Below, piece by piece: positions 8,727-19,500 of a DNA stretch of 64,000 bases. The position numbers and the translations under genes are program-made. The notes below the pieces were generated by a model. That model was not told the DNA's origin and searched no databases. It saw nothing but the letters and a program-made list of their open reading frames with translations. The number at the start of each line of letters is the position of its first letter. The stretch's first letter is position 1. Source of the DNA: Thermosynechococcaceae cyanobacterium MS004 (GTDB lineage Bacteria > Cyanobacteriota > Cyanobacteriia > Thermosynechococcales > Thermosynechococcaceae); contig JAKRSB010000095.1 of NCBI GenBank assembly GCA_022402525.1, positions 62,001-126,000 on the forward strand, written 5' to 3'.

Positions 8727-9698
8727 TTAGGACTCAGAATTTTCACGTTCCGCCGTGGAAGAATCTGAGGAGGAGGCTTCCACGGTGACTAACTCTACTG
8801 CAACTGCGTGGCGATTTGGCTGAATGCGAGAGCCATAGCGATTGGCATAAACCTTAGTAAACTCTGCGCCAAAAAATAAAATTTGGGCGGAGTAATAAAA
8901 CCAGACCAGCAAAATAATTAAAGACCCTGCTGCGCCATAGGTGGAGCTAAAGGCTGTATTGCCCAGATAAAGCCCCAGTAAAGAACGCCCGATCATGAAC
9001 AAAAGGGCTGTAATACTGGCCCCCACCCACACATCTGACCAAGGAATGCGGACATCCGGCAGCAGCTTATAGATGGTGGCAAACAGCAGCACAATCACTC
9101 CAAAAGAAACTGCTAAATTGGTGATTTGCCAGAAGCGTCCTAGCTCAAAGAGGTTGGAGTCTGTAAAGCGGCTGAGGCTCGCAAGCACTGCACTCAGCAC
9201 GAGGGACGCCAGCAGCAAGAAGCCAATGCTTAAAACCATGACAAAGGACAGGGCACGGTTCCGCAGAAAGTTTTTGACACCGCGATTAGGCTTGGCCGTG
9301 ACGCCCCAAACCGTATTCAGCGCATCCTGAAGCTCTACAAATAAGCCCGTTGCGCCAAATAGTAAAAGAATAATCCCAATCACTGAGGCAAAGAGTCCAG
9401 ATCCGGCACCCCCACGCCCTGCATTTTCCAGAAGGCTTTGGATAAAGGCTGCGCCTTCCGGCCCGACGGAACCCTGAATTTGGGCAATAATTTGGCCACG
9501 GGCGGCGGCTTCTCCAAACAAAGACCCCGCGATCGCAATGATTACCACAATCAAGGGCGTGACCGAAAAAATGGCGTAGTAGGACAGTGCCGCCGCTAGC
9601 CGGGAGGCTTTATCCTGCTGCCAAGCGGCGATCGCTTCTTGAATTAAACGCCAAAGGACTTTTCGGGTCATGACTCGCTTTTTGCCTGGTCGACTCAT
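8727..9698 (-). CDS. YihY/BrkB family inner membrane protein
   Basis: About 323 residues from the ATG at 9698 (MSRPGKKRV). The frame extends to 9776 but the extra N-terminus is not family-like; an ATG at 9671 is also possible. The conserved core is clear: DKASRLAAALSYYAIFSVTP near the N-terminus, then about six membrane segments, with WGASITALLFMIGRSLLG-like and SLIILLVWFYYSAQILFFGA blocks. Often misannotated as ribonuclease BN, this family is a membrane protein of unsettled function. The C-terminus is a Ser/Glu-rich soluble tail. Confidence 0.88.
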   Translation of the reverse strand: MSRPGKKRVMTRKVLWRLIQEAIAAWQQDKASRLAAALSYYAIFSVTPLIVVIIAIAGSLFGEAAARGQIIAQIQGSVGPEGAAFIQSLLENAGRGGAGSGLFASVIGIILLLFGATGLFVELQDALNTVWGVTAKPNRGVKNFLRNRALSFVMVLSIGFLLLASLVLSAVLASLSRFTDSNLFELGRFWQITNLAVSFGVIVLLFATIYKLLPDVRIPWSDVWVGASITALLFMIGRSLLGLYLGNTAFSSTYGAAGSLIILLVWFYYSAQILFFGAEFTKVYANRYGSRIQPNRHAVAVELVTVEASSSDSSTAERENSES

Positions 9699-9835
9699 GG
9701 GGATGCTGATCCTAGGGCGCGTAATGAACGGTAGAAGGGTTAATTCAGCATGGACAGGTACGCACAGAAAAGTCAACGCCTCTTTGGACAGATGTATTCA
9801 GGGCAGTTTCATGTAGGTGATTGCAGAGCCTCCTA

Positions 9836-9918
9836 GTAACCGAGTCTTCTAGTAACCGAATCTTCTAGTAACCGAGTCTTCTAGTAACCGAGTCTTCTAC
9901 TTCTAGTAACAGCGTTTT
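9836..9918. repeat. 16-bp tandem repeat, about five units
   Basis: Four near-identical copies of CTAGTAACCGAGTCTT plus a fifth diverged unit lie between flv3 (3' end) and the YihY gene. It is non-coding, and the period is not a multiple of three. Confidence 0.85.
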
Positions 9919-9934
9919 TGAGTAGCAGGCTCTT

Positions 9935-11665
9935 TTAGTAGTAGGTGCCGACTTTCCGGTGATGGACAGCGGTGATACCTTCGGGGTTGGAGACGCGACC
10001 CGCCGTAACCTGGCTATAGACCACCCAGTGATCGCTACATTCCATGCGACTGGTGACTTGGCACTCTAGATAGGCGAGGGCGTCGGTCAGAATGGGTGCG
10101 CCGTTACGGGCGGTTTGGGTGTTGATGCCCGCAAAGCGATCAGCCCCAGGCGCAAACCGCTTCAGGAAGTGTTTCATCAGTCCTAGGTGCTTGCCTTCTT
10201 CCAGAACGTTCAGGACAAAGCGATCGCCTACCTGCATGAGAGACTCAATGGCCCGATCTTTGGCCACCGCAATGGAAAAGCCCAGGGGCTCCAGGCTGGC
10301 CTGCACCACCCAAGAGGCCAACATTGCCCCAGCCACATCTCCCTTCTGAGCCGTAATAATATATAGCCCACCGGAAAGTCTCCCCAGGGCTTTTTCGAGG
10401 TCGCTATTGAGGGACTTTTGCGCCTTAATTTTGCGATCGCGGTTGAGTAGCTGGCCTAAGTCGGTTCCGGCTTCTTCGCAGAGCTGATAAACTTGGTCCG
10501 TCGGCGTTTGCTTGATGCGAATGGGCTCAAAGCCCAAGGCTAGACCCAGATCGCGGAACCGATTCACAAGGGTATCAATGGGCTCATCATCGCCTCCGTA
10601 AGCTTCAAACAGCCCTACGACCTGCTTATCCTTGACTGCCGCCACCAGGGTTCCTAACGCAGCCTTGGTCAACGTTGCGGCGGCTCCAGCGGTGGGCGGT
10701 GTGCAGATCACCAGACCCTGAGCGCGACCCACCAGCTCATTCACTTCCTGAGGATCGGCAACCTTGAGATCCATCATTTCAACGGCCACCTCTGTTTTGG
10801 TGATTCCCCGCGCAATGGCTTGAGAGAGGCGATCGCTATAGCCATAGTCCGACACATAAAAGACGGCGACGGTCGTTTCGGCCTTGGCCTTACTCTGACT
10901 CCAGTCCCGATAGTTTTGGGTGAGGGTTTGCAAGTGATGGCGCAGCAGAGGGCCGTGGCCAGTGGCGATCGTGGTGACGGGGGGGAGTTCATCCATGCGC
11001 TTCATGGCGGACAGCACCGACCGAGCGTTGGGTGCCATCAGGCACTCGTAGTAAAAGCGATAGTCTGGCTCAATGGCCTGAAGGTTGGTATCAAAGGAAT
11101 CTTCGCTACAGTAATGCATCCCAAAGGCATCACAGGTGTAGAGGATGCCCGTCTTGGCATCGTAGGTAAAGAGGGTGTCTGGCCAGTGGAGGTTGGGTGC
11201 CATCACAAACTCCAAAACATGGCCGTTGCCTAAATCTAGCTTGTCGCTATTTTTAACAATCTGGCGCTCAAAGGGCTGATGTACCAGGTCTTCTAAAAAC
11301 TGAATGGCGACTTTAGACGCCACCACGATAGCCTGGGGCGCAAGTTTTAGCACGTCAGGAATTAGGCCGCTGTGGTCTGGCTCGGTGTGACTCACCACGA
11401 TGTAGTCAATCGTTGAAGGATCGATGGCTCCGGTGAGGGCATCCAGGTAAAGCTGGCGAAATTTTTCGTGGGAGGTATCCACTAGGGCTACTTTTTCGCC
11501 CCGAATGAGGTAGGAGTTATAGGTGGTGCCATTTTGGAGGCCAAACTCAATATCAAAGCGATCGCGATCCCAATCTAGCGATCGCAGCGCCGTGGTGTTG
11601 TCTGCAATCTCTAGGGTTTGCGTGGTTAAGCGCTTTTCTTGTGTGACGGGTGCTGCTACTACCAT
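9935..11665 (-). CDS. flv3: Flavodiiron protein Flv3 type (diflavin flavoprotein)
   Basis: 576 residues with the three-domain cyanobacterial layout: a metallo-beta-lactamase-like diiron domain (to ~265), a flavodoxin domain (~265-410) and a C-terminal flavin reductase domain. The canonical diiron ligands HTEPDHSG are intact, as are the MAPNLHWPD and ATGHGP motifs. This argues for the Flv3/Flv2 side rather than the Flv1/Flv4 side, where ligands are replaced. The segment SLDWDRDRFDIEFGLQNGT is Flv3-like. The protein acts with Flv1 in reducing O2 to water downstream of photosystem I, protecting it in fluctuating light. No flv1 is adjacent. Confidence 0.9.
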   Translation of the reverse strand: MVVAAPVTQEKRLTTQTLEIADNTTALRSLDWDRDRFDIEFGLQNGTTYNSYLIRGEKVALVDTSHEKFRQLYLDALTGAIDPSTIDYIVVSHTEPDHSGLIPDVLKLAPQAIVVASKVAIQFLEDLVHQPFERQIVKNSDKLDLGNGHVLEFVMAPNLHWPDTLFTYDAKTGILYTCDAFGMHYCSEDSFDTNLQAIEPDYRFYYECLMAPNARSVLSAMKRMDELPPVTTIATGHGPLLRHHLQTLTQNYRDWSQSKAKAETTVAVFYVSDYGYSDRLSQAIARGITKTEVAVEMMDLKVADPQEVNELVGRAQGLVICTPPTAGAAATLTKAALGTLVAAVKDKQVVGLFEAYGGDDEPIDTLVNRFRDLGLALGFEPIRIKQTPTDQVYQLCEEAGTDLGQLLNRDRKIKAQKSLNSDLEKALGRLSGGLYIITAQKGDVAGAMLASWVVQASLEPLGFSIAVAKDRAIESLMQVGDRFVLNVLEEGKHLGLMKHFLKRFAPGADRFAGINTQTARNGAPILTDALAYLECQVTSRMECSDHWVVYSQVTAGRVSNPEGITAVHHRKVGTYY

Positions 11666-11813
11666 AAAAACCCTCCATCCTGATCGGCTGAATCTGCTTT
11701 TATCCTAGTTCAGTTTGCAGTCCTTCACAGAACGACACAGATTAGAATCTCCAATGATTCCCTGCTATCCATCCTAATCTTCAGCCCTTTATCGCTTTAT
11801 CTCGCTTCATCGA

Positions 11814-13805
11814 TCAAGGGTTATCCTGCCAAGGGCTATTCTGAGCCTGCTGGCTTGAAGGTTCAAGTGCTGTCGGGGAGCTGATCGGTAAATCCACCGT
11901 AAAGGTGGAGCCAGCGCCCAATTCACTTTTAACGGAGATGGCACCACCCAGCAGGTGGCAAAAAGACTGACTTAAGGCCAGCCCTAGTCCGGTGCCGCCG
12001 TATCGACGTGCTGTAGAATCTTCGGCTTGCACAAACGGCTGAAAGATTCTTTGAAGCTGGTCTGGGGTCATGCCAATGCCTGTGTCTTGAACCTGAAAGC
12101 GAATCCAGGTGGGGGTTTTTATGCTTGAGTCGGGCATGCCTGAGTCGGGCATGTCTGGATCAGAGATACTTGGATCGGGTTTATTTGAGGCAGCGGAACC
12201 ACTGGAAACATCAAGGGGTTCTACACTTAAAATCACCGTTCCTTCGGTTGTAAACTTTGCGGCATTGGCCAAAAGATTCAGCAGCACCTGTCGAATTTTC
12301 ATAGGGTCTGAATAGAGTGGCGGGATGGCTTCGCTATAGCGAACCTGAGACTGGTTTCTATTTTTTTGCATGAGGGGCTCTACAGTGCGGGATGCCTCCA
12401 GGACGAGGGACACCGCATCGCAGGGCTCAAGGACAACGGAAAATTTACCCGCTTCAACCTTAGAAAAATCAAGAATGTTGTTGATGAGGGAGAGGAGGTT
12501 TCTGCCGGACTGGTGGATGGTTCTCAAATCTGCCAAGATCTCTGGGTTTCCGCTGATCTGACTCTCCTGCTGAAGCAGTTCGCTGTAGCCCAAAATTGCG
12601 TTGAGGGGGGTGCGCAGTTCGTGGCTCATGGTCGCTAAAAAGCGGCTTTTGGCTTGGCTGGCCGCTTCGGCTGCGTCCTTGATGCGCTCCAGCTCTCGCT
12701 CGATTCGTTTTTGCGGGGTGACGTCTCGCCAGATCAGAAGCTGTCCTAAGCGCTTTTGATGGGTGTTGTACAGCGGGGATAGACTAATTTCATACCAGGA
12801 AGTGCTGCCTTCGCAGGACTGCTCATGGGTGAGCAATCGCTGATGGTCAGAGGGCTCTTGGACTTGGCTGAGCAGCAGTGGCCAAGGGGAAAGAATTTGA
12901 GCGACTGGCTTGCCAAGGATTTTTGGGGTGGGCAACTGAAGGATATGTTGCAGCGCTGGATTGAGGTCAATGACGCGGTGTTGATGATCCAGCACGAGGA
13001 TGCCTTCGCGCATGCCTTCAATGAGGGTGTCTCTGGCGATCGGTACAATATCCCAGAGCCGAAACTGCCAGCGCCCCCATAGAACAGCAAGCCCTGAGAT
13101 CAGAAAGCCAAAGGGTGTCCAGTCAATGACGGTTGCCCATTCAGTGGGCGGAACTGTGCCGCTAGCAGGATCAAAATCGCTGTGGCTGAACAAAGACTGG
13201 TTGAGCAAATAGAAGATATTGCCCAGCCAGGGTGCGCCTGCTGAAATCAGCAGGGTGAGAGATTGCTTTCGGTAAAGCTGACGCGATCGCCATAGGTTTT
13301 TGAGCAGTAGAGCCGTTGCCCAAACGATGATTCCGTAGGTGTAGAGGGTATGGACGTAAAACAAAGGCCCATAGGTGATCCGCAATGTTGCCAGGGTGGG
13401 GCTCAGGGGCAGCAGCGTCATCTGTTGCCACAGGAGCCGATGGGATTCATTTGTCCAGGCGGCGGCCACGACTAAGATGGGTTCGATACAGAGTAGCCCT
13501 ACCCATTGAGGACGAATCGGGCGATCGCGCTGGGTATGGTGGAAGGTGTAGAGCAGCCAGCTGAGGGGGACAGTCACAATGCCCACATACTGCACTTTGC
13601 TGGCTAGGATTTTGCTGCCTAAGTCCAGCACGCTAAATTCCCAAGTGTATGCCAATAGCCAGAGGGCAATACCCGCCTGAAAAATCGGCAGCGCCAGCGG
13701 AAGCTGATCGCGTTTTCGGCTGATGATGGCCTGCCAGAGTAGCAAAAGACTGAGTCCGGTGGCCATGAGCAGCAGCCCCATCAGGAAGGCGGACGCTAGG
13801 CTCAT
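11814..13805 (-). CDS. Sensor histidine kinase with 7TM input and PAS domain
   Basis: 663 residues. The N-terminal ~230 residues form a seven-helix membrane sensor (His-kinase N-7TM type). A PAS-like domain (~250-370; ILVLDHQHRVIDLNPALQ) follows, then a short coiled coil. The HisKA domain has its phospho-His near residue 395 (MSHELRTPLNAILGYSELL), and the HATPase domain carries DTGIGMTPDQLQ and GGTGLGLALSQS. There is no receiver domain. A 15-bp tandem repeat inside the ATPase domain (about 12126-12178) encodes a Pro-Asp-Ser-Gly-Met insertion between strands. The start overlaps the Nudix stop in an ATGA junction, so the two are translationally coupled. No cognate regulator is nearby. Confidence 0.93.
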   Translation of the reverse strand: MSLASAFLMGLLLMATGLSLLLLWQAIISRKRDQLPLALPIFQAGIALWLLAYTWEFSVLDLGSKILASKVQYVGIVTVPLSWLLYTFHHTQRDRPIRPQWVGLLCIEPILVVAAAWTNESHRLLWQQMTLLPLSPTLATLRITYGPLFYVHTLYTYGIIVWATALLLKNLWRSRQLYRKQSLTLLISAGAPWLGNIFYLLNQSLFSHSDFDPASGTVPPTEWATVIDWTPFGFLISGLAVLWGRWQFRLWDIVPIARDTLIEGMREGILVLDHQHRVIDLNPALQHILQLPTPKILGKPVAQILSPWPLLLSQVQEPSDHQRLLTHEQSCEGSTSWYEISLSPLYNTHQKRLGQLLIWRDVTPQKRIERELERIKDAAEAASQAKSRFLATMSHELRTPLNAILGYSELLQQESQISGNPEILADLRTIHQSGRNLLSLINNILDFSKVEAGKFSVVLEPCDAVSLVLEASRTVEPLMQKNRNQSQVRYSEAIPPLYSDPMKIRQVLLNLLANAAKFTTEGTVILSVEPLDVSSGSAASNKPDPSISDPDMPDSGMPDSSIKTPTWIRFQVQDTGIGMTPDQLQRIFQPFVQAEDSTARRYGGTGLGLALSQSFCHLLGGAISVKSELGAGSTFTVDLPISSPTALEPSSQQAQNSPWQDNP

Positions 13806-14296
13806 GGCGATCGCTCCGCTGGTCGGGAAACCCCTAGAAATCCAGAGGAGCGCTGCTGGTGGAAATTCAGCAGAATCTGGCGATGCACATGCCCCAGGGG
13901 ACGCACCTGCTGGGCGATCGCAGAGTAGGCTTCTCCTGCGTCAATTTCATTGAGGGTCAGTAGGCCACAGTCCCAGCCTTCCTGGAGGTTTAGGGTTTCG
14001 ATGGGGACGGTGAGTTCTCCCCAAAAGACATGGCGCACCACCTCCGCATCTGTATATGGGGTGAAGGCCATCAGGTCGGGGGGTGCGTAGCCAATTTCCT
14101 CAGACAGCTCTCGCCAGATCGCATCCTCTGGGGTTTCATTGACCTCAAGGTGTCCTCCAAAGAGTCCCCACTGTCCAGGGTAAACAATGGTGGGTAGCGG
14201 ATCGCGAAGCTGCAAAAGATAGCGCTCAGCCTGATAGAGAATGGCGATCGCAACCTGTTTTGGAGCTACCATACGGATTTTTTTCTCATCTCGCAT
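13802..14296 (-). CDS. NUDIX hydrolase
   Basis: 164 residues. The Nudix box is complete: GHLEVNETPEDAIWRELSEE followed by IGY, preceded by QWGLFGG. The enzyme should hydrolyse a nucleoside diphosphate linked to another moiety, with Mg2+ bound by the REXXEE glutamates; the substrate cannot be told. A second possible start is the ATG at 14272 (MVAPKQVAIA). The gene overlaps the downstream histidine kinase by 4 bp and is first in this two-gene unit. Upstream there is an inverted repeat CCAGAGTG/CACTCTGG at 14377-14402. Confidence 0.92.
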   Translation of the reverse strand: MRDEKKIRMVAPKQVAIAILYQAERYLLQLRDPLPTIVYPGQWGLFGGHLEVNETPEDAIWRELSEEIGYAPPDLMAFTPYTDAEVVRHVFWGELTVPIETLNLQEGWDCGLLTLNEIDAGEAYSAIAQQVRPLGHVHRQILLNFHQQRSSGFLGVSRPAERSP

Positions 14297-14376
14297 CTCC
14301 CAAAACTGTATAGCAAACTCGCGAAAACTGAATAAACCTGAGTTAAAGAATGGGTGCGATTTTATTTAGAGAGATG

Positions 14377-14402
14377 CCAGAGTGGGTCATGATGCACTCT
14401 GG
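14377..14402. promoter_or_regulatory. Inverted repeat between divergent units
   Basis: CCAGAGTG and CACTCTGG form an 8-bp perfect stem in the 293-bp gap separating the Nudix/kinase unit from the filament-type operon. There is no T-run, so an operator is as likely as a terminator. Confidence 0.35.
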
Positions 14403-14589
14403 CTCCCGCAGCGTTGCCCTCCAGCGCTCCTAGAACGGCTTCACTCCTTCGTCCGAACTCAGGTTATATTAATAGTCGTTACTCGTAGGCTGATAGCAAT
14501 TCGGTCATCATTCAGTCAGAAATGAGCGCAAAAGATTTGCCCCAGCGCTAAATCTGAAAACCCTTGGAGATTGGGGGAAAGGTAACTTT

Positions 14590-15060
14590 ATGGTTTGGGA
14601 TATTCTTCGCATTTTAATTGTCAGCATCGTGGGCGCGATTGTGATGTTTTTAGTGCAGCCTTGGCTTTACCAGAGCGGCATCATCGCGATTACGGATGTC
14701 GAGCTAGAGGTCTGGATCGCAGAAAAATATACCTCTGGTGCGGCCATTGTGTTTAGTACGGCGCTGGTTGCGACTGTGATTTGGTATCTCAGTGCTCGGC
14801 GATCGCGCATTACATCCTTTAACCAAGCCTCCCCCATGCGATTGGTGTGGGCACTCCTGCTGCTGGTGCCCATTATTGGAATTTGTGTGGCGCTTTATTT
14901 CTTTAATGGTAGTAATCAAGCATTACTGTCTTTGACAGCATTTTACGTTCTAGATCTGCTGATTGTGTACTGGTTTGCGACTGTGATTAGCTCTCCGGGG
15001 CTGCTGAAATTTATTCCACCTGGCTCGTTTGGAATTCGTCATTTGATAGGTCTGAAGTAA
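14590..15060 (+). CDS. Four-TM membrane protein heading the tubulin/actin-like operon
   Basis: 156 residues with about four hydrophobic segments: near residues 5-25, 50-68, 88-108 and 115-140. No family is recognised. A Shine-Dalgarno-like GAAAGG precedes the ATG. The stop overlaps the next start (TAATG), which couples it tightly to the tubulin-like gene. The 50-60 region and the C-terminus (LKFIPPGSFGIRHLIGLK) are the main soluble parts. From context I infer a membrane anchor or scaffold for the filament-type proteins encoded downstream. The function is not known. Confidence 0.75.
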   Translation: MVWDILRILIVSIVGAIVMFLVQPWLYQSGIIAITDVELEVWIAEKYTSGAAIVFSTALVATVIWYLSARRSRITSFNQASPMRLVWALLLLVPIIGICVALYFFNGSNQALLSLTAFYVLDLLIVYWFATVISSPGLLKFIPPGSFGIRHLIGLK

Positions 15061-16550
15061 TGTCTTTATACATTGTCTCGATTGGGGGAACTGGCGCTAA
15101 GTGCGTAGAATCCATCATTCATTTGGCCGCAGCGGGGCTATTTGGCAATGAAAAAATTCAGATTCTCTTCATTGACCCCGATGAGAGCAACGGCAACCTA
15201 ACCCGCACGCGGGAAACGCTGACAACCTATCAAGCCTGCCGTCGTGCCGTTGTAGAGAGCGGGGCTGCTGCCGCCTCCTGGATGCAGCCCTCTATTGAGG
15301 CATTGGAGGTCTGGTCGCCTTTTAGCGGCAGCATTAATAAGTCCTTGGGGGCCTATTTCAACTACGAAAGCTATGCCTTTAACAGTCCAGGCTTGGGGCA
15401 CCTCTTCGATGTGCTGTATACGCCAGGAGAGCGCGAGGCGGAACTGGACGTGGGCTTTCGGGGGCGTCCGGCCATTGGGTCTGCCATTATGAGCCAGGTG
15501 AAGCTGGATAATACAAGCCAGGAGCCTTGGCGATCGCTACTGCAACGGATTGAGCTGGATCTAGGGGTAGGGGGCGGCACGCCTCGGATTTTTATCTGCG
15601 GCTCAATTTTTGGCGGGACGGGTGCATCGGGGTTTCCGACCATTGGGCGGCTGCTTAAAAATAAGCTAGAGCGCTCTGGCATGAGCAGCGTCAAGATTGG
15701 CGGACTGCTCATGCTGCCCTACTTTCAGTTCAGTGTGCCCGCCGACCAAGATCCAGGGGCAATTTACGCAAGGCCAGAGCAGTTCTTGCTCAATACAGAA
15801 GCCGCCCTGCGCTACTATCAGGCCCAACCCATCTTTGACAGCATTTACCTCCTGGGCGATCAAGAACCTGCCTCGGTGCCGCAGTTTAGCGTGGGCAAAA
15901 ACACCCAAAAAAATGACCCCCACTTTATCGAACTGTATGCGGCCTTAGCAGCCCGTCACTTTATTTCCCAGCAGGAACTCCAGCCCGTGGTGCTGCTGAG
16001 CCGCCAAAGCGACCAGCGGGTCACTTGGGACGACATCCCCGATAAAGCGGTGGTTAAGCCCAGCCTTGCGAATGCAGTTCGCTTTGCCTATCTCTGGGCA
16101 GCCAACCTTTCTCCAGAACTCAAGGACGGCAAGGGGAATATCAAAAATTTCCAAAAGGCCGCCCCCTGGTTTACCCGCTTCTTCAAACCCCAAGTGCTCT
16201 TTAACCGCAGCGCCCTACCAGACTTAAACGATGAGCTACAGCAGGACATCCTTCAGTGTATTGATAGCTGGGCCTTATCTTTTCTGCGCTGGGTGAGCTT
16301 GATTCACGGCACTGGGGGAACAAGCCGCAGTATTCAGCTCTTTCGCCACAGCTTTTTGCTGAATGGCAACGGGGAAGTGCCCAAGGTGACGGAAAACTTT
16401 CCCAAGCTGGTGCTGGGAGCCGACAACCTAGAACAGTCCAAGGACGTAACGCCCCAGGCCATTAAGGAAAAGCTCATGTCCGTCTCCCCCGACCCTGCCC
16501 CCGGCGTGGCAGGACTCGCCACGGCGCTCTATTCTCTCTGCAAACCCTAG
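15060..16550 (+). CDS. Tubulin/FtsZ-like protein (Tubulin_2 type)
   Basis: 496 residues. The N-terminus SLYIVSIGGTGAKCVESIIH is the Rossmann-type start of FtsZ-like GTPases. The phosphate-binding signature appears as CGSIFGGTGASGFPTIGRLL near residues 180-199, matching the GGTGAS form of the Tubulin_2 group rather than the GGGTGTG of FtsZ. The C-terminal third (LSFLRWVSLIHG onward) is helical and differs from FtsZ, so it is not a division FtsZ. GTP binding and polymerisation are inferred from family. The gene is translationally coupled to the 4-TM gene and 18 bp ahead of the actin-like gene. Confidence 0.85.
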   Translation: MSLYIVSIGGTGAKCVESIIHLAAAGLFGNEKIQILFIDPDESNGNLTRTRETLTTYQACRRAVVESGAAAASWMQPSIEALEVWSPFSGSINKSLGAYFNYESYAFNSPGLGHLFDVLYTPGEREAELDVGFRGRPAIGSAIMSQVKLDNTSQEPWRSLLQRIELDLGVGGGTPRIFICGSIFGGTGASGFPTIGRLLKNKLERSGMSSVKIGGLLMLPYFQFSVPADQDPGAIYARPEQFLLNTEAALRYYQAQPIFDSIYLLGDQEPASVPQFSVGKNTQKNDPHFIELYAALAARHFISQQELQPVVLLSRQSDQRVTWDDIPDKAVVKPSLANAVRFAYLWAANLSPELKDGKGNIKNFQKAAPWFTRFFKPQVLFNRSALPDLNDELQQDILQCIDSWALSFLRWVSLIHGTGGTSRSIQLFRHSFLLNGNGEVPKVTENFPKLVLGADNLEQSKDVTPQAIKEKLMSVSPDPAPGVAGLATALYSLCKP

Positions 16551-16568
16551 CCTGCTCTAGAGACCACC

Positions 16569-19500
16569 ATGACCGAAAGTAGCAAAATTCCTCAGTCTTC
16601 TTACTTTTTTCTGCCCAAGCTGAAGGAGGGTGGGGGTGCCCAAGAGGGGATTGACGTGAAGCCCGGTGCTGTGGGCACTTGGGATCAGCAGTCTAGGGTT
16701 GCTTTTCAGCATGTTGCCTCTAGTCTAGAGGTGCCCTCTGCGGGGCGGGATATCAAGAGCGTTAGCTCGATTCCTGATATGTGGGCGCGGCCGTTATCGA
16801 TGGAGATGGCGATTCACAATCGTCGCTACCCGATTCGCGCCCAGATGATTGAGCAGTGGCAGGGGATGCTGGCGGCGATCGCCTTGGCTGAAGTGCGAGG
16901 TTTCCCGCTCAAGGCGGTGCTGGTGGAGCTAGAGGCGGAGCGGGACAAGGGTGATGCCTTTGCGCGATCGCTCTACGAATTGCTGCCCTCCACCCAAAAT
17001 GCGCTGTACACCCTCAACGGAAAGCATCCTTGGCAGGATGTGTATGTCTTTCTGTGGAATGGGCGCTCTGTGGGGATGTCTTCTCCCAGTACATTGGTCT
17101 GTCCTTCAGAAGAAGGGAACTGGTCAGGGTTGCCCTGGTGGTCTGGCGGAAGACTGCGATCGCCTGTCTCGCCCGTGGATCATCTCAATGCCGACGAAAA
17201 GAGTCAGCTCCGGCAGTGGCTAGAGATTGTACGCCAAGAGCTAAACCCGCCGGGACAGACCGATAATAAAGCCGTCAATGAAGTGTCGGCACTGCTCAAG
17301 GACTTTCAAAATAGTTTAGGCAACGTCCCCAACCAAAGCCTCAAGCGCAGCACCGCCGCTCGCTTTTTTGGCGCAAATATTCTGTTAGGGCCGCTGCGGG
17401 TACTCAATACACCCATCCAGGCGATTCCCCAGGAGTCGAGCGTGCGGGTGGTGCCCAGCGTGGGTAAAAGTCCAGACAAAGACCTGCTGCTGATTCCAGA
17501 AGCCTATCAAATCCAGCGGGAATGGGGGGAGCAAGCCCAAAATATTTGGATTCATGACACAACCAACCTCGCGGCCCTCAACCCAGAAGACGTATCGCGC
17601 TCCGGCGATCTGCCCCGCTGGGGGGTGAAGGGTCTGAGAGAGGCAGATGTCTTTTTGTCGGAGCTTTCGTTTATTACCCAGGCTTCAGCTTTTCCTGGAG
17701 GGCTGGTGCCCAAGGGAATTGAGGCATTGGCAGAGTTTTATGAAGGCAAGAGCATTACGCCGCTGCTGCCCATCAACCCCATTTTGCTGGAGTACCTAAC
17801 CCCAGAAGATCTCAATGGGATGGTGCAGATTCAGCGCATTGACCAGGCTTCTGGGCCACAGGTGGAGTTTATTTTAGACCTGCGGCTCTCTGGAGTGCAG
17901 GGGAAAGATGGCACCTACCGGATCGCCAAAACCTATCCCCTCAAGAAAGAAAATGCGATCGCCGAGGTTCCGGTCTTAGAGCTATGGCCGAACTTCCACT
18001 CCAAAACCTGGAAAGAATACTACGCCTTCTACTACGATCCCAACCTCGAAACCTTTCAGGTACAGTTTGCTCAGGCCAAAGAAACCCATAGCTTTAAAGG
18101 CGTGGGTTCGTTCCACTACCCCAACTATTCCTTCCCCGATAATGAAAGCAACTGCCAGGTGCTTCAGTTGACGGAGTTTCCTGCTTTTATTGACTGTCGC
18201 GGCAAAAATCAGCAGCCCATCGGCCTGATTCTGATCAAAACGCCCAAGGAAGTCGGCACCACCACAGGCATTCCCTGGAAAGTGGGCGTTGACTTTGGCA
18301 CCTCGTTTACCAATATCTACGTGAAGCGCAGCGGCATTGTAGAGCCGCTCAGCATTGAGCCCCTGCATCACAAGGTCACAGAAAGCAGTGGTGAAATTCG
18401 TCAGACTGCGCTCTACGAATACTTCATTGCCAGCAGTATGGAGCTACCCCTCTCAACGGTACTGACCACCAGGGGCAGCAAGGGCGAAGAGTTGCCTGTC
18501 CTAGACGGACGGATTTATATCCCCCGCGACAGCACCACCTTTAAGCCCAATACCGATGACTGGATTCGCCCAAACCTCAAGTGGTCAGCGGAGAGCCTCA
18601 ATTTTAATCGTTTGTTCTTAAAGCACCTGATTTTACAAATCACGGCTCAGGCGGCTGCCAATAATGTGAAAGAAATTCAGTGGGCGCTTTCTTATCCCTC
18701 GGCGTTTTCTAAAACTGATCGCAATAAGTACGTCAAAAACTGGCGAGACTTAACCGTCGCCATTGAAGAAACCACGGGACTCACCCAGAATTGCCCCACC
18801 CTGGATAACCCCACCAACTACCGCACCGAAAGCTTGGCGATCGCCCAGTATTTTGCCGACTTTGAGCTACCCGGACGCAAAAGCCAGTTTGATTTGGTCA
18901 ACAGCACCTGCATTGACATCGGCGGCGGCACTTCAGATATTTCGATCTGGGAAGAAAATCGACTTGTGCATCAATGCTCCGTCCAGCTTGCCGGAAAGGA
19001 CTTATTTTCGCAGTTCATCCAGATGAACCCTGGCTTTTTAGAGCGGGTCTTCAAAATTAAAATTGACGAATGGCGGAAGCTCCAGGGCTTTCAGTTTTAC
19101 GTCAAGCTAGATGTTTTTATGCGCCGCGAAAGCGAAGGGTGGCTCCAAAATCGCCGCGATATGGTGGCAGAAGAACCCGAATTTCAGGGGTTAATTCAGC
19201 TCATGACTCTTGGGGTGGCGGGGCTGTACTACTACGTGGGGCTGTTGCTCAAGGCGCTTGCCGCCGAGGGCAAGTATAAAACCCCAGAAATTACGCCCGT
19301 CTTTACAGGAGGGAATGGCTCACGGCTGCTCAACTGGCTAGCAGAGGGCGGGGAATTTAACCGCCACTGTGAAGCGAACGATTTGTTTAGCGCCATGCTG
19401 AGCAGTGCTTCGGGGTTTGAAGATATTGATGTTGAAACCAAGCTCAGTCCGCTACCCAAGGACGAAGTGGCCTGTGGCCTAGTCTTAGACGAAAGCCATC

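Noticed and set aside
15060-16550. Division FtsZ
   Set aside because: The GTP-binding loop is GGTGAS rather than GGGTGTG, the C-terminal region differs, and the neighbours are not division genes.
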